Of a DNA stretch of 41,517 nt, positions 16,365-25,628 are shown piece after piece (position 1 is the stretch's first letter; each line of letters opens with the position of its first letter). The position numbers were made by a program, and so were the translations under genes. Source of the stretch: Actinomycetes bacterium (GTDB taxonomy: Bacteria > Actinomycetota > Acidimicrobiia > Acidimicrobiales > Bog-793); contig JAKABW010000016.1 of NCBI GenBank assembly GCA_021796535.1, forward strand, positions 1 through 41,517, written 5' to 3'. The notes under the pieces were generated by a model. It was not told where the DNA came from and did not search any database. It was given only the letters and a program-made list of their open reading frames with translations.

Positions 16365-16421
16365 CTTTACCCGTTGCGCGACCTCTTGGGTGCACGGCGG
16401 GCAAAGCCTGTCTAAAGAGGT
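16365..16421 (+). promoter_or_regulatory. Candidate riboswitch expression platform masking the gcvP Shine-Dalgarno
   Basis: Bases 16365-16380 pair imperfectly with 16391-16406 (two mismatches, G-T wobbles), leaving the 10-nt loop ACCTCTTGGG. The loop sequence ACCTCTT (16381-16387) is exactly complementary to AAGAGGT (16415-16421), which contains the gcvP SD. Either a pseudoknot or an alternative hairpin could therefore hide the SD. There is no U-tract terminator between the aptamers and gcvP, so translational control is favoured. This is inference from complementarity only. Confidence 0.5.
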
Positions 16422-16427
16422 TGTGCT

Positions 16428-19340
16428 GTGTCCGAAACATATGACTGTCTTGATAACCTGATCAAAGAAGGACTTGATTCCGTACAAGATGACAATTCCG
16501 ATTTTGCGTCAAGACATATAGGTCCCGATGAAAACTGCCAGCGCGAAATGCTGGCCTACTTGGGTCAGGGTTCCCTGGATGATCTGATTGCCGCGGTGAT
16601 GCCGAAATCTCTGCTCGGAAGGCACGATTTTCGGTTGCCGGAGGCTCTAACGGAGGCTCGGGTCAAAGAGACGTTGGAAAAAATAGCTTCCCGCAACGAA
16701 GAGTATGTGTCGCTTATCGGCATGGGCTATTCCGCAAGCTTTTTGCCGGAAGTCATTAAGAGAAACGTGATGGAAAACCCGGCTTGGTATACCGCATATA
16801 CCCCATACCAACCGGAAATCAGCCAGGGGCGCTTGGAAGCCCTTTTGAACTATCAAACGATGACGGCCGATTTGACAGGCCTCGATATCGCCAACGCGTC
16901 TTTGCTTGACGAGGCTACGGCGGCGGCAGAAGCCTTAGCCATGCTTTCTCGCCAAAATAAAAATACGGCCGGCGGAGCCTGGTTTGTGGATAAAAATACG
17001 CATCCTCAAACCATCAATGTCATAAGAACAAGGGCACGCGCCAAAAAAACAGAAGTGATAGTCGCCGACGTGTCAGGAGCGCCGGAGCAATTGATCAAGA
17101 ATGCATCCGCAGTGCTCCTGTCGTATCCGGGGACAGACGGTTCGTTGGCCGACCTCAGTCAGGTCATTGGCGTGGCCCATCGGAATCTGATACCTGTTGC
17201 GGTAGTCACCGATTTGCTGGCCTGTACCGTCTATGAACCGCCGGGAGCTTTCGGTGCCGACGTTGCGGTGGGCAGTGCCATGAGATTCGGATTGCCTTTC
17301 TTCTTCGGAGGTCCTCATCCGGGTTTCATGGCGGCAAAAGAAGAATTTGCCAGGTATATGCCCGGCCGACTCGTGGGGGTCTCCAAAGACCGGCAGGGCA
17401 ACGCCGCTTACCGTCTTGCCTTGCAGACCAGGGAACAACACATCAAGCGAGAGAAAGCCACGAGCAATATTTGCACCGCCCAGAGCCTGTTGGCCATCAT
17501 GGCTTCCATGTATGCGCTTTATCACGGTCCAAGCGGACTGAAGCGCATAGCCGGAATTATTCACGGCAAAGCAGCATTTTTGGCAGAAGCACTGACAAAA
17601 GAAGGTTTGCTTATCAAGAATAAGGAATTTTTTGATACAATTGCCGTAAAAATTGCTGACCCGGATCTATTATTGCAAAAAGCTTACCATCAACAAATTA
17701 ATCTGCGTAAGCTCAATGACGATACCGTGACTGTTTCCATTGATGAGACCACTGCCGAAGATACAATTGAAAAGTTAATTAATATTTTCACCGGTAAAAA
17801 TATTGCACAAGAAGATCAAAAAGTTATTTTTGCCAATTCTCAAAAGCAATTCTCTGTTTCGGAAAAACTTTTGAGAAAGTCTTCTGTTTTATCTCATAAG
17901 ATTTTCAATACTTATCACAGCGAAACAGAAATGATGCGTTATATAAGAAAATTGTCGGACAAAGATCTGGCTTTGGACAGAACCATGATACCGCTCGGTT
18001 CCTGTACGATGAAGCTGAACAGTGCTGTCGAACTTGCCCCGATCGGCTGGTCAAAGCTCGGCAACATCCATCCTTTTGCCCCAAAAGCGCAAAGCAAAGG
18101 TTGGTCTGTGTTGATTGACGACCTGGAGAGCTATTTGGCCGAACTTTCCGGATATAAAGCGGTATCTCTGCAGCCAAATGCCGGCTCGCAAGGCGAATTT
18201 GCCGGATTGCTGGCCATCAGGGCATACTATGAGGACCGGGGACAATCCGACCGGGATATATGCTTGATTCCGAAGTCGGCACACGGCACGAATGCAGCCA
18301 GTGCGGCAATGGCCGGCTATAAAGTGTTGGCCGTGGCCTGTGACGACAGGGGAAACGTCGATTTGGATGATTTGCGCTTACAACTTGCAAATCATCAGGG
18401 AGCAGTGGCAGTGTTGATGCTGACCTACCCTTCCACCCACGGCGTTTTCGAAGAAAATATTTTAGATATTACCGGATTGGCTCATGAACACGGAAGTCAG
18501 GTTTACATAGACGGTGCGAATATGAATGCCCTGGCCGGTCTGATACGCTTTTCTGATTTGGGAGGCGACGTGTCGCATTTTAATTTGCACAAGACATTTG
18601 CCATCCCTCACGGAGGGGGCGGTCCCGGCGTCGGGCCGATAGGCGTCGCTGAGCACCTTGTCAAATATTTGCCCACAACCATGACGGACGCAACCGGGGA
18701 CGACGAGAGCTGTGCGCCCAGTATCTCGGCGGCTCCTTACGGCTCCGCCGGTATTTTACCTATATCATGGGCATATATCAGGCTGATGGGTGCATCCGGA
18801 TTGGCCCAGGCTTCAAAGGTGGCGATCTTGAACGCCAATTACGTAAAAGAGAAACTTTCGGATGCTTACGACATACTCTATACGGGGCCGGGAAATTATG
18901 TCGCTCATGAAGTTATCGTGGATCTGCGGCAAATTACCAAGAGTACGGGTGTGACCGTTGACGACGTTGCGAAAAGACTGATGGATTTTGGTATCCATGC
19001 TCCCACGGTGGCTTTTCCGGTAGCAAATACTTTGATGATAGAGCCGACGGAATCTGAGTCGAAAGCAGAATTGGACAAGTTCTGCGAAGCGATGGCCGTG
19101 ATAAGAAGCGAAATAAACGACATTGCCGCAGGGAGAGTGCCGCTTGAGGGCAGTCCTCTGACCAATGCTCCCCATACCGCGCAAATGTTGCTCGCCGACA
19201 CGTGGGAGATGCCTTATTCCAGAGCTCAAGCCGCTTTTCCCTTGGGCGATGCGGCACTTGAAAAATATTGGCCACCCTGCGGGCGCATAGATGCGGCTTA
19301 CGGTGACAGAAATTTGTTTTGCACCTGTTCCGTAGGCTAA
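16428..19340 (+). CDS. gcvP: Glycine dehydrogenase (decarboxylating), P protein
   Basis: The protein has 970 aa, the fused GcvPA-GcvPB form (family about 950-970). The N-half has DFASRHIGPDENCQREML and AYTPYQPEISQGRLEALLNY. The C-half has LGSCTMKLNSAVEL, YIDGANMNALAGL and HFNLHKTFAIPHGGGGPG, whose Lys722 is the PLP-binding residue. It decarboxylates glycine and loads the aminomethyl group onto lipoyl-H-protein. The start is the GTG with AAAGAGG 7 nt upstream; that SD is complementary to the riboswitch platform loop. Residues of about 395-490 (nucleotides 17,590-17,930) are noticeably more A/T-rich and Lys-rich than the rest. The kinase gene follows after 37 nt. Confidence 0.97.
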   Translation: MSETYDCLDNLIKEGLDSVQDDNSDFASRHIGPDENCQREMLAYLGQGSLDDLIAAVMPKSLLGRHDFRLPEALTEARVKETLEKIASRNEEYVSLIGMGYSASFLPEVIKRNVMENPAWYTAYTPYQPEISQGRLEALLNYQTMTADLTGLDIANASLLDEATAAAEALAMLSRQNKNTAGGAWFVDKNTHPQTINVIRTRARAKKTEVIVADVSGAPEQLIKNASAVLLSYPGTDGSLADLSQVIGVAHRNLIPVAVVTDLLACTVYEPPGAFGADVAVGSAMRFGLPFFFGGPHPGFMAAKEEFARYMPGRLVGVSKDRQGNAAYRLALQTREQHIKREKATSNICTAQSLLAIMASMYALYHGPSGLKRIAGIIHGKAAFLAEALTKEGLLIKNKEFFDTIAVKIADPDLLLQKAYHQQINLRKLNDDTVTVSIDETTAEDTIEKLINIFTGKNIAQEDQKVIFANSQKQFSVSEKLLRKSSVLSHKIFNTYHSETEMMRYIRKLSDKDLALDRTMIPLGSCTMKLNSAVELAPIGWSKLGNIHPFAPKAQSKGWSVLIDDLESYLAELSGYKAVSLQPNAGSQGEFAGLLAIRAYYEDRGQSDRDICLIPKSAHGTNAASAAMAGYKVLAVACDDRGNVDLDDLRLQLANHQGAVAVLMLTYPSTHGVFEENILDITGLAHEHGSQVYIDGANMNALAGLIRFSDLGGDVSHFNLHKTFAIPHGGGGPGVGPIGVAEHLVKYLPTTMTDATGDDESCAPSISAAPYGSAGILPISWAYIRLMGASGLAQASKVAILNANYVKEKLSDAYDILYTGPGNYVAHEVIVDLRQITKSTGVTVDDVAKRLMDFGIHAPTVAFPVANTLMIEPTESESKAELDKFCEAMAVIRSEINDIAAGRVPLEGSPLTNAPHTAQMLLADTWEMPYSRAQAAFPLGDAALEKYWPPCGRIDAAYGDRNLFCTCSVG

Positions 19341-19377
19341 CATCGGTGCCTTGAAGGTCAGAGGAGAGGATAAGACT

Positions 19378-20370
19378 GTGAATTACGACGTGCTGGTGGT
19401 CGGGAACCCTTTAATGGACCAATTGGCATTTGCGGACGACGCGACGTTGCAAGAAACTGGTGTCGTTCCCGGTTCCATGTCGCTTGTCGGCATGCCGGAC
19501 ATTTCCCGCTTGACAGAATTGACCGGCGATGTCGTCATGGCGCCCGGGGGGAGTGAGACCAATACAGCCGTGGGGATAGCCGAATTCGGAGGTACCGTGA
19601 AATTGCTCGGCGCTCTGGCCGATGACGATCTGGGGGTGCGCTACCGGGCAGATCTGGCGAAGTATTCCAACATCGACGCGGACTTTACCGTATATCCTTC
19701 ATCGGAATACGGTGCCGGCACGGGAACAAGTCTGGTACTGGTGTCGCCGGACGGCGAACGCACCATGCTGACATATCTTGGGGCCAGTTCTCTTCTGGAA
19801 TCCCGTTGCATCGACAAAGCCGCCGAGGATGCGGCGAAAGCGGTCTATTTCGACGCCTATCTGCTTGATCTTGCGGCGGGGGAAGAAATTGTGGCAGAAC
19901 TGCTTTCCTATGCAGAAGCAAACAGTGCAAAAATAGTATTCGGTCTGGCCGACGTGAACGCAGTGGGCAGACATCACGACACAATTGTCGATTTGGCGGC
20001 GAAAGCAGATATTTTGCTTGCCAACGAAACGGAGATAAAGGCATTGGCGGGAGTCAGTGATCCCCTGCAAGCCGTCGAGAAGTCTGCGCACTTTTTGTCG
20101 CAGGCGGCCGTTACGCTCGGGGAAAAAGGCGCACTTCTTTACGATCAGGGTTCGTTTATCTTCCTGGATGCCTTGAGTGCGGACAAATTGGTCGACACCA
20201 CGGGAGCCGGCGACCAATTTGCCGCGGGTATTTGTTTTGGAACAGCCCGCGGCATCGCGCTGAAAGACTCGGCCGTCATGGGAATGGCAGCGGCAAGCGA
20301 GGTTATATCGCATATGGGCGCCAGACCGACTCCGGGGTGGGCAACGTTTTTGAGGGCCGCGGGGAGCTAG
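19378..20370 (+). CDS. PfkB-family kinase (adenosine/sugar kinase-like)
   Basis: The protein has 330 aa from the GTG preceded by AGGAGAGG (8 nt); a TTG at 19351 in the same frame lacks that spacing. N-terminal YDVLVVGNPLMDQ, the substrate-site APGGSETNTAVGIAEFGG, and the C-terminal PfkB signature DTTGAGDQFAAG with catalytic Asp279 are intact. The adenosine-kinase-like PGGSxTNT motif argues for a nucleoside or related sugar substrate, but specificity cannot be assigned. It probably shares the riboswitch-controlled transcript with gcvP, which would couple its expression to glycine; that coupling is inference. Confidence 0.9.
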   Translation: MNYDVLVVGNPLMDQLAFADDATLQETGVVPGSMSLVGMPDISRLTELTGDVVMAPGGSETNTAVGIAEFGGTVKLLGALADDDLGVRYRADLAKYSNIDADFTVYPSSEYGAGTGTSLVLVSPDGERTMLTYLGASSLLESRCIDKAAEDAAKAVYFDAYLLDLAAGEEIVAELLSYAEANSAKIVFGLADVNAVGRHHDTIVDLAAKADILLANETEIKALAGVSDPLQAVEKSAHFLSQAAVTLGEKGALLYDQGSFIFLDALSADKLVDTTGAGDQFAAGICFGTARGIALKDSAVMGMAAASEVISHMGARPTPGWATFLRAAGS

Positions 20371-20664
20371 AACTCTCCTAAGCAATCTTTCCTTTGGGAT
20401 CGGCACCAAGGCATTTATGTCTCCGGTACAGGTGACAAGTTGCCAACCCTTTTCTTGTATGTGAGGTTGTTTTTGATAAGTACCCTCATCTTCCAAACCG
20501 CAGGAACAAGGAAATAGCAGATGTCGTTTTTCAATATAGCTCTGTGATTGGAGCCAAAGGTAATGACTCTGCCAGCTTTCGAGCGGGTACAGCGATCTCT
20601 TAGGGGATAAGACCCGCAGAGCTTGGTAAAAGATACTCTTTTCTTTTTACGAAGCCGTCGATGT
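20371..20664 (-). other. Probable eroded 3' remnant of the IS1182-type transposase
   Basis: No intact gene. After the third frame stops at 20665, another minus-strand frame carries LDIDGFVKRKEYLLPSSAGL, which looks like the C-terminal 'F.ID....TV.CPAG' region of IS1182 transposases. Homology fades by about 20400. No terminal inverted repeats were identified here or in 21417-21582, so the ends of the element are lost or unrecognisable. Confidence 0.4.
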
Positions 20665-21416
20665 CTAATCTCTTTTTAACTGCCATGGGGGCTTTATAAC
20701 AGCGATATGGCCATGTTCAAAAAGTTGTCTTGAGAACTCTCCCGGGCTGTATCCGCTGGCACCATAGATCCTTATGGCTCTTGTGCACCGAAAAGGAGTT
20801 CTTCGCCAATTTGTGCATCGGAGACATTTCCTTTCTAAGTGCGTTTTTAGTTCCGTTTCTTGATCTATTGCGATGTGGCTCCGGTATCCATCTATGTAGG
20901 TCTTGTGGGATTTGTGAACATGGCGGGCATCAGTGTCTGGGATAGAAACTACCCGGTTCTTGTCCGCCTTCTTCACAAGTCTGAATCTTTCCTCTTTTTC
21001 ATCTAAGATCTCAACGTCTTGTTTTTCTTTTTGGTAGCGGTGCTCAATCACCGGCCTTTTATCAGACGAGGGGTATCTGAGCACCCTCTTGTTCTTGTTA
21101 CATAAGATCTTTGTATTTGGAATAACCTCTTTCACTAGATAGAAAATAAAATGCGTAGTATCTGAGGCTGAGATCTTGTTTTGCCAATACGTTGGGAGAG
21201 AATCCTTCGTCGTCTAATGAAAGCCCCGGGACTATCTTCCACGCCAGGTTCATCATCCCATCTACGGTGCCTCTCGGTCCGAGAGTCCCTCAAGTGTCCG
21301 AGTACCGTGATTCTCGTCAGAAAAAAGAGTTCTGCGGTTCTTTCGCAGAAATTCATACACCGAACCAGGCTTATCAGTTTGGCGCACAATGCTCCGGTAT
21401 CTGTAAGACTTAGGTG
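20665..21416 (-). pseudogene. Decayed IS1182-family transposase
   Basis: Fragments of an IS1182-type DDE transposase appear in three minus-strand frames. The first (from about 21416) encodes SVYEFLRKNRRTLFSDE...TLEGLSDREAP and hits a stop. A +1 shift gives AWKIVPGLSLDDEGFSPNVL. The third (21135-20665) encodes KQDVEILDEKEERFRLVKKA, then IPDTDARHVHKS and DGYRSHIAID, then YSPGEFSRQLF and AVIKPP. These match the family order (LEGLSDREA, LDDEGFxPxxL, D.DAR..HKS, DGY..H.A, AVIKP). About 100 residues between LDDEGF and DARHVHKS are missing. A further frame (DIDGFVKRKE) continues past 20665. It is non-functional. Confidence 0.85.
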
Positions 21417-21582
21417 ATTACCTTCAGTTCCCAACATATAGGTATTTCATCTGAACAAAGAAATTGCTGCTTGAACCAAACCAGAAAACTCCGAATGGAT
21501 GCCAGTGATTTCCAGGTGGGAGGCAGTAATTGCTTAGAAGACTCCTAGTCAACCGGCGACGTACAGCACGGCCGGTCCGCAC

Positions 21583-22860
21583 TTATTTTCTTTCGAACAG
21601 CGCCACCGTTTCCGTGTGGGCGGTCATGGGGAAAAGGTCGGCAGACGTAAATTTTTTCATGTCCCACGCGGCGGAAGTAATGATTTTGGCGTCTCTGGCA
21701 AATGTGGCCGGGTCACATGAGACGTAAACTATTTTTTTCAATTTATTTTTCGTCAATAAGATTTCCAAGGCCTCTTTTTGTATGCCGGAACGGGGTGGGT
21801 CGAGGACAACACAATCCGGATTCATGCCTTTCAGGGAGTAAGCAGTTACACTCGCATGTAAAACTCTGGCTTGGGGGAAGTGTCTCAGGTTGTACTCGGC
21901 GTCTTTTACGGCGTAAACGTTGCTTTCTATTCCGGTCACGGAACCCTCTTCCCCTACGGCCTTTGCCAAGGGAAGGGTAAAGAGCCCTACTCCGCTGTAG
22001 AGGTCAACGGCATTTTCCTTCGGTTTCGGGCTCAGATACTCCAGTACGGTGTCCGAGAGGAACTCAGCGGCATTTTTGTGCATTTGGAAAAACGACAAAG
22101 GACTTACCCTGTAATCGGTGCCTTTTACCTTGAAAAATAAATTGTCTTTTTCTGGGGCGGCACCGTCGCTTAGAGAACCGTTTTGGCCTTCAAAGGTTTT
22201 GCCGGAAGATTTTTTCTTCCGATTCTCGGAGAATCTTTCTTTCGTAAGTACCCGACAGGAGACATCCGGCGGCCCTTTGCCGTCCGAATCTGAAAATATC
22301 AATTCAATTTCGCTTCCGGCCGGCCACCTTTTCTCCAGGACAGCCAAGTCTGCTAAGTTTACTTGTGAGATGAGGCAGTCTTTTATCGGAACGATTTGAT
22401 GACTGTGACGCCGCCTCATTCCTGCCGCTCCGCTTTCGTCGGCTGCCAGTCTGATCCTGTTTCTCCACCTTTCGCCGCTCTCTGCGGGGGAGAGTGGCGA
22501 AACTTCAAATTCGGCGTCCAGCTTTCCTATAAAATTGAGGCATTGTCGCACGATGTCTTTTTTCAGTTCGCGCTGGTGGTTCAGATCTGCGTGCTGAAAG
22601 TCGCATCCTCCGCAGGCAGAAGGGCCAAAAAACGGGCATTTCGGTTTGATTCTGTGAGGACTAGGGATAATGACTTCCGCAACGTCGGCCAAGATAATGT
22701 TTTTCTTGATTTGTGTTATCCGCGCCATGACAGTTTCGCCGGGCAGACCGTAGTGTACAAAGTAGACGTCGCCCTCCAGGTGCGCTATGCAGTCTCCGCC
22801 CTTGACAATTTTTTCGAGTTTCAGCCGCACCGAGTCGTTGATTGAACGTTTTTCTGACAA
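21583..22860 (-). CDS. TrmA/RlmD-type 23S rRNA or tRNA (uracil-5-)-methyltransferase
   Basis: The protein has 425 aa. An N-terminal TRAM RNA-binding domain (about 10-65, LEKIVKGGDCIAHLEGDVYF) precedes the [4Fe-4S] cysteines Cys75, Cys83, Cys86 and Cys162. SAM motif I is AVDLYSGVGLFTLPLAKAVG, motif IV is VVLDPPRSGIQKEAL, the catalytic nucleophile is Cys382 in YVSCDPATFARD, and the general base is Glu417 in HTETVALF. It methylates a specific uridine at C5. The TTG start has no SD; a GTG ten codons further in is an alternative. The gene lies 13 nt downstream of the GGDEF gene on the same strand, so the two are probably co-transcribed. Confidence 0.92.
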   Translation of the reverse strand: MSEKRSINDSVRLKLEKIVKGGDCIAHLEGDVYFVHYGLPGETVMARITQIKKNIILADVAEVIIPSPHRIKPKCPFFGPSACGGCDFQHADLNHQRELKKDIVRQCLNFIGKLDAEFEVSPLSPAESGERWRNRIRLAADESGAAGMRRRHSHQIVPIKDCLISQVNLADLAVLEKRWPAGSEIELIFSDSDGKGPPDVSCRVLTKERFSENRKKKSSGKTFEGQNGSLSDGAAPEKDNLFFKVKGTDYRVSPLSFFQMHKNAAEFLSDTVLEYLSPKPKENAVDLYSGVGLFTLPLAKAVGEEGSVTGIESNVYAVKDAEYNLRHFPQARVLHASVTAYSLKGMNPDCVVLDPPRSGIQKEALEILLTKNKLKKIVYVSCDPATFARDAKIITSAAWDMKKFTSADLFPMTAHTETVALFERK

Positions 22861-22873
22861 TTTTGAAAGCGTC

Positions 22874-24985
22874 TTATTTAGTGACGTGCAATTCGTCTAT
22901 TGTGATGGCATGACCGAAGAGGGGACCTTCGGCTTCTGAATAACCGATGTCGGAAAGAATTTTTGTCTGCGAACGCAACCTTACTCCGCAGGCAACCGTA
23001 AGCAGGCCAAGAGCGTTGCCGATGGCCGAGATTGCCTTGACGATGGTCCCGCTTTCCTGGTCATCCACCACTTGTTCTGCCAGTATCGGATCCGTCTTCA
23101 TCCTCGATATAGGCAGATTGGACAAAAGGCCGAAATTGGACCAGCCCACTCCGACGTTTCCCAAGAGGATCTGAAAGCCTATTTTGTTAAATTCGGATAT
23201 TGTGGTCAGGGCATAGTGCCCCGTATCCAAAAGAGCCTGTTCGCTTACTTCGAAGCAAAACATTTCCTTTGGCAGTCCGTGTTTGTGGATCAAAGAAGAA
23301 ATATGCATGGGGGTTGTGTTGTCAAGCAGAAGTTTGTCGGCGATCGGCAGTCTGATAACGCATTTTGATTGCAGTATTTCCTCGCCGCCGGGGGCGGCAC
23401 TCCGCTTTGTCAAGGAAAGACAAATATGATTCAAGACAACTTCATAAAGCTCGTAGCCCATGCTGTTGTCACAGGCAAAAGGGAGGATGTCGGAAAGAGC
23501 CATGGTGGTGTTGTCCGGGAGGTATGTCACAAAATTTGCCGAAGCCGCTATGACTTTATGTGTTCCCAAATCGACAACCGGCAGGAAAGTAAGACGCAAA
23601 TCTTGATTCTGAATCATGTTTTCCAGCAACGCAATTTTTACCGACTTACCGAAGATATCTTGTTTCATCACTTCGTCATAGATTTCAAATCTGTTGCCGC
23701 CGTGGTGCTTTGCTTTATAGAGGGCGGAGTCAGCTTCATCGATCATCGTTTGGGCATTGCTGCTCCTGGAAAGGGAAATGCCTATGCTGGTGGAAATATT
23801 TATGGTTTCATCCGCAAGGAGCATCGGTTTGTGAATGGCTTTTCTGACCCGTTCGGCTATGGACAAAGCTGTGGTGATGTCCAGAATGCCTTCTGCCAGC
23901 ATGACAAATTCGTCTCCTCCGATGCGCGCTATCGTATCGCCGGGCCTGGTGGCTTCTTTGAGACGTTCTGTCACCGTTACAATGAGTTTGTCGCCGGCAC
24001 TGTGTCCGTAAGTGTCGTTTACTTTCTTAAAACCGTCTATATCCATATAGTAAAGGGCTATGGGGATACCGGATCTTTTTGCCCTGGCTATCGCAATATC
24101 CAAGTGGTCCAGCAGCAAAGCGCGGTTGGCCAATCCCGTCAGAGCGTCATGTGTGGCCTGGTAGGCCAATCCGGCCGTCTCTTTGACCCTGTCCGTGACA
24201 TCTCTTCCGTTGCCGACTATTCCCTGGATGGCCGGATCGTTGAGGTGGTTGGTGGACACTATTTCCAAATGTCTCCAGGATTTGTTGGCCGTTCTGACAC
24301 GAAAGTTCAGATCCGCCGTGGCCCCAAAGTTTTGCCGCAGGTATTCGATTTTGTCGGCTTCTGATTCCAAATCTTCCGGATGGATGTAGTCCCTGATGAA
24401 AGTACCCAGAACATCTTTTTCGTTTACGCCTGTCAGTTTGGAAAAAGACGGACTGGCGTAGGTGATTTTTCCTTCGGCATTACTTAAAGTTATGATGGAG
24501 TCCGACCTGGCAATCAGGGTCGAGAATTTATCATAGGCAGCCTGCAGTTGTTGGCTTTGATCCTGTAACCCGGTTACGTCGGTAAACGTTGCGGCTACTC
24601 CCGTTTCCCCCGAGTTGAGCTTGATCAGTTTGGTATTTGTTAGCGTCCAAAGTCTTTTTGTCGCACCCTGTCCGTCGGGAACGTCCACTCCTATGGTGAC
24701 GCCGTGTACCTCCGTGCCGTTCTTGAGGGCCGTGGCGACAGGAGTCTCATCCGCCGTCCACTTGCTGCCGTCCAAGCGATAGGTCGTTCCCGCGTGTTCC
24801 AAAGCGTTTATCCCGACGATTGTTTCCGCTTCGGCATTGAGCATATTGCAGGCGGCTTGATTGACGGCAATGATGCAACCGTTTTGGTCGTGAATTACGA
24901 TGCCGCTGTCGAGATCGTCCAAAAGGGCACGATAGTCTATTAAGTCGTCGCTTTTTTCTTTGGATTTTCTGATAACTGATTCCAT
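22874..24985 (-). CDS. PAS-PAS-GGDEF diguanylate cyclase with degenerate EAL domain
   Basis: The protein has 703 aa and is soluble. PAS 1 is at about 20-140 (GIVIHDQNGCIIAVNQAACNML). PAS 2 is at about 150-270 (IITLSNAEGKITYASPSF with HPEDLES). GGDEF is at about 275-440, with intact GGDEF at about 356-360 and the RxxD inhibitory site (RPGD) five residues before it, so c-di-GMP synthesis with product inhibition is expected. The EAL-like domain (about 445-700) has lost its signature residues: the EAL position reads SAN in AASANFVTYLP, and DDFG(T/V)GYSSL reads LGNVGVGWSNFGLL. It is probably a non-catalytic sensor. The start is ATG 24985 (a TTG precedes it). It sits between the 202-aa unknown gene and the RNA methyltransferase gene. 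Confidence 0.92.
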   Translation of the reverse strand: MESVIRKSKEKSDDLIDYRALLDDLDSGIVIHDQNGCIIAVNQAACNMLNAEAETIVGINALEHAGTTYRLDGSKWTADETPVATALKNGTEVHGVTIGVDVPDGQGATKRLWTLTNTKLIKLNSGETGVAATFTDVTGLQDQSQQLQAAYDKFSTLIARSDSIITLSNAEGKITYASPSFSKLTGVNEKDVLGTFIRDYIHPEDLESEADKIEYLRQNFGATADLNFRVRTANKSWRHLEIVSTNHLNDPAIQGIVGNGRDVTDRVKETAGLAYQATHDALTGLANRALLLDHLDIAIARAKRSGIPIALYYMDIDGFKKVNDTYGHSAGDKLIVTVTERLKEATRPGDTIARIGGDEFVMLAEGILDITTALSIAERVRKAIHKPMLLADETINISTSIGISLSRSSNAQTMIDEADSALYKAKHHGGNRFEIYDEVMKQDIFGKSVKIALLENMIQNQDLRLTFLPVVDLGTHKVIAASANFVTYLPDNTTMALSDILPFACDNSMGYELYEVVLNHICLSLTKRSAAPGGEEILQSKCVIRLPIADKLLLDNTTPMHISSLIHKHGLPKEMFCFEVSEQALLDTGHYALTTISEFNKIGFQILLGNVGVGWSNFGLLSNLPISRMKTDPILAEQVVDDQESGTIVKAISAIGNALGLLTVACGVRLRSQTKILSDIGYSEAEGPLFGHAITIDELHVTK

Positions 24986-25019
24986 CAATCCGGGTTATCC
25001 AGTTGTCGCAATCTAATAA

Positions 25020-25628
25020 TTAGTCCATTGAGCCGTTGTCTTCAACTCTGTAAAAAGGTAAATCCAAGTCAACCAATCTTACCAGTCCCGAAGCGATAAT
25101 GCCGGCCAAAGCGTTGACTTGTTCTGCCGGTTCGACTCTCGTCTCCAGAGCGGATTCTTCCAACCTCAGAACCGCCTGCAGCGAGATTTCGACGGCAACC
25201 TGGGTTATGTTGCTGTCGGGGCTGTACACTTCTTCGTAGCGCGGACCGCTGAATTCAAACATTTCTTCTTTGATGCTGACGGACAGCGCTTCCATGATTT
25301 TTGGCACCAAATCCGCGTCGGGCATTTTTTTGAGCCGTTGCAGTCTTAGGGTAACTTCAACGGCAATTTCGATCATTTCCGTGAAAGGTTCGCCGATCGA
25401 CCAGGACCTGTATGCGCTCTGGCTCCAAGTCGGCCACTCCATTGTTATGTCGGCACGCACTCTCGGAGGCGACTGTTCTCCCGGTAAGCTATAGGAGGTC
25501 TCAAAGGATAAATCGCCCGAAAGGATATCGGACAGAAGCCGCTCTTCGACTTGTTGCGGCTCAAGCAGGCTCTGTTCCAGGGCGTATTTAAATTTCGAAA
25601 TTACATCTAAAAAAATATGATCAAACAT
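25020..25628 (-). CDS. Uncharacterised 202-aa soluble protein
   Basis: I do not recognise a family. The 202-aa product is acidic, has no signal peptide or TM helix, and alternates amphipathic helices with a Trp/Ser-rich middle (MEWPTWSQSAYRSWSIGEPF). Two similar-looking beta-type stretches (EMIEIAVEVTLRLQRL and ITQVAVEISLQAVLRLEE) may be an internal duplication. It begins with the ATG at 25628 and ends 34 nt before the GGDEF gene on the same strand, making it the likely first gene of a three-gene unit with the c-di-GMP enzyme and the RNA methyltransferase. No function is assigned. Confidence 0.75.
   Translation of the reverse strand: MFDHIFLDVISKFKYALEQSLLEPQQVEERLLSDILSGDLSFETSYSLPGEQSPPRVRADITMEWPTWSQSAYRSWSIGEPFTEMIEIAVEVTLRLQRLKKMPDADLVPKIMEALSVSIKEEMFEFSGPRYEEVYSPDSNITQVAVEISLQAVLRLEESALETRVEPAEQVNALAGIIASGLVRLVDLDLPFYRVEDNGSMD

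Noticed and set aside
23369-24364. A 331-codon open frame opposite the GGDEF gene
   Set aside because: Antisense shadow of an intact PAS-GGDEF gene; no motif, no SD.
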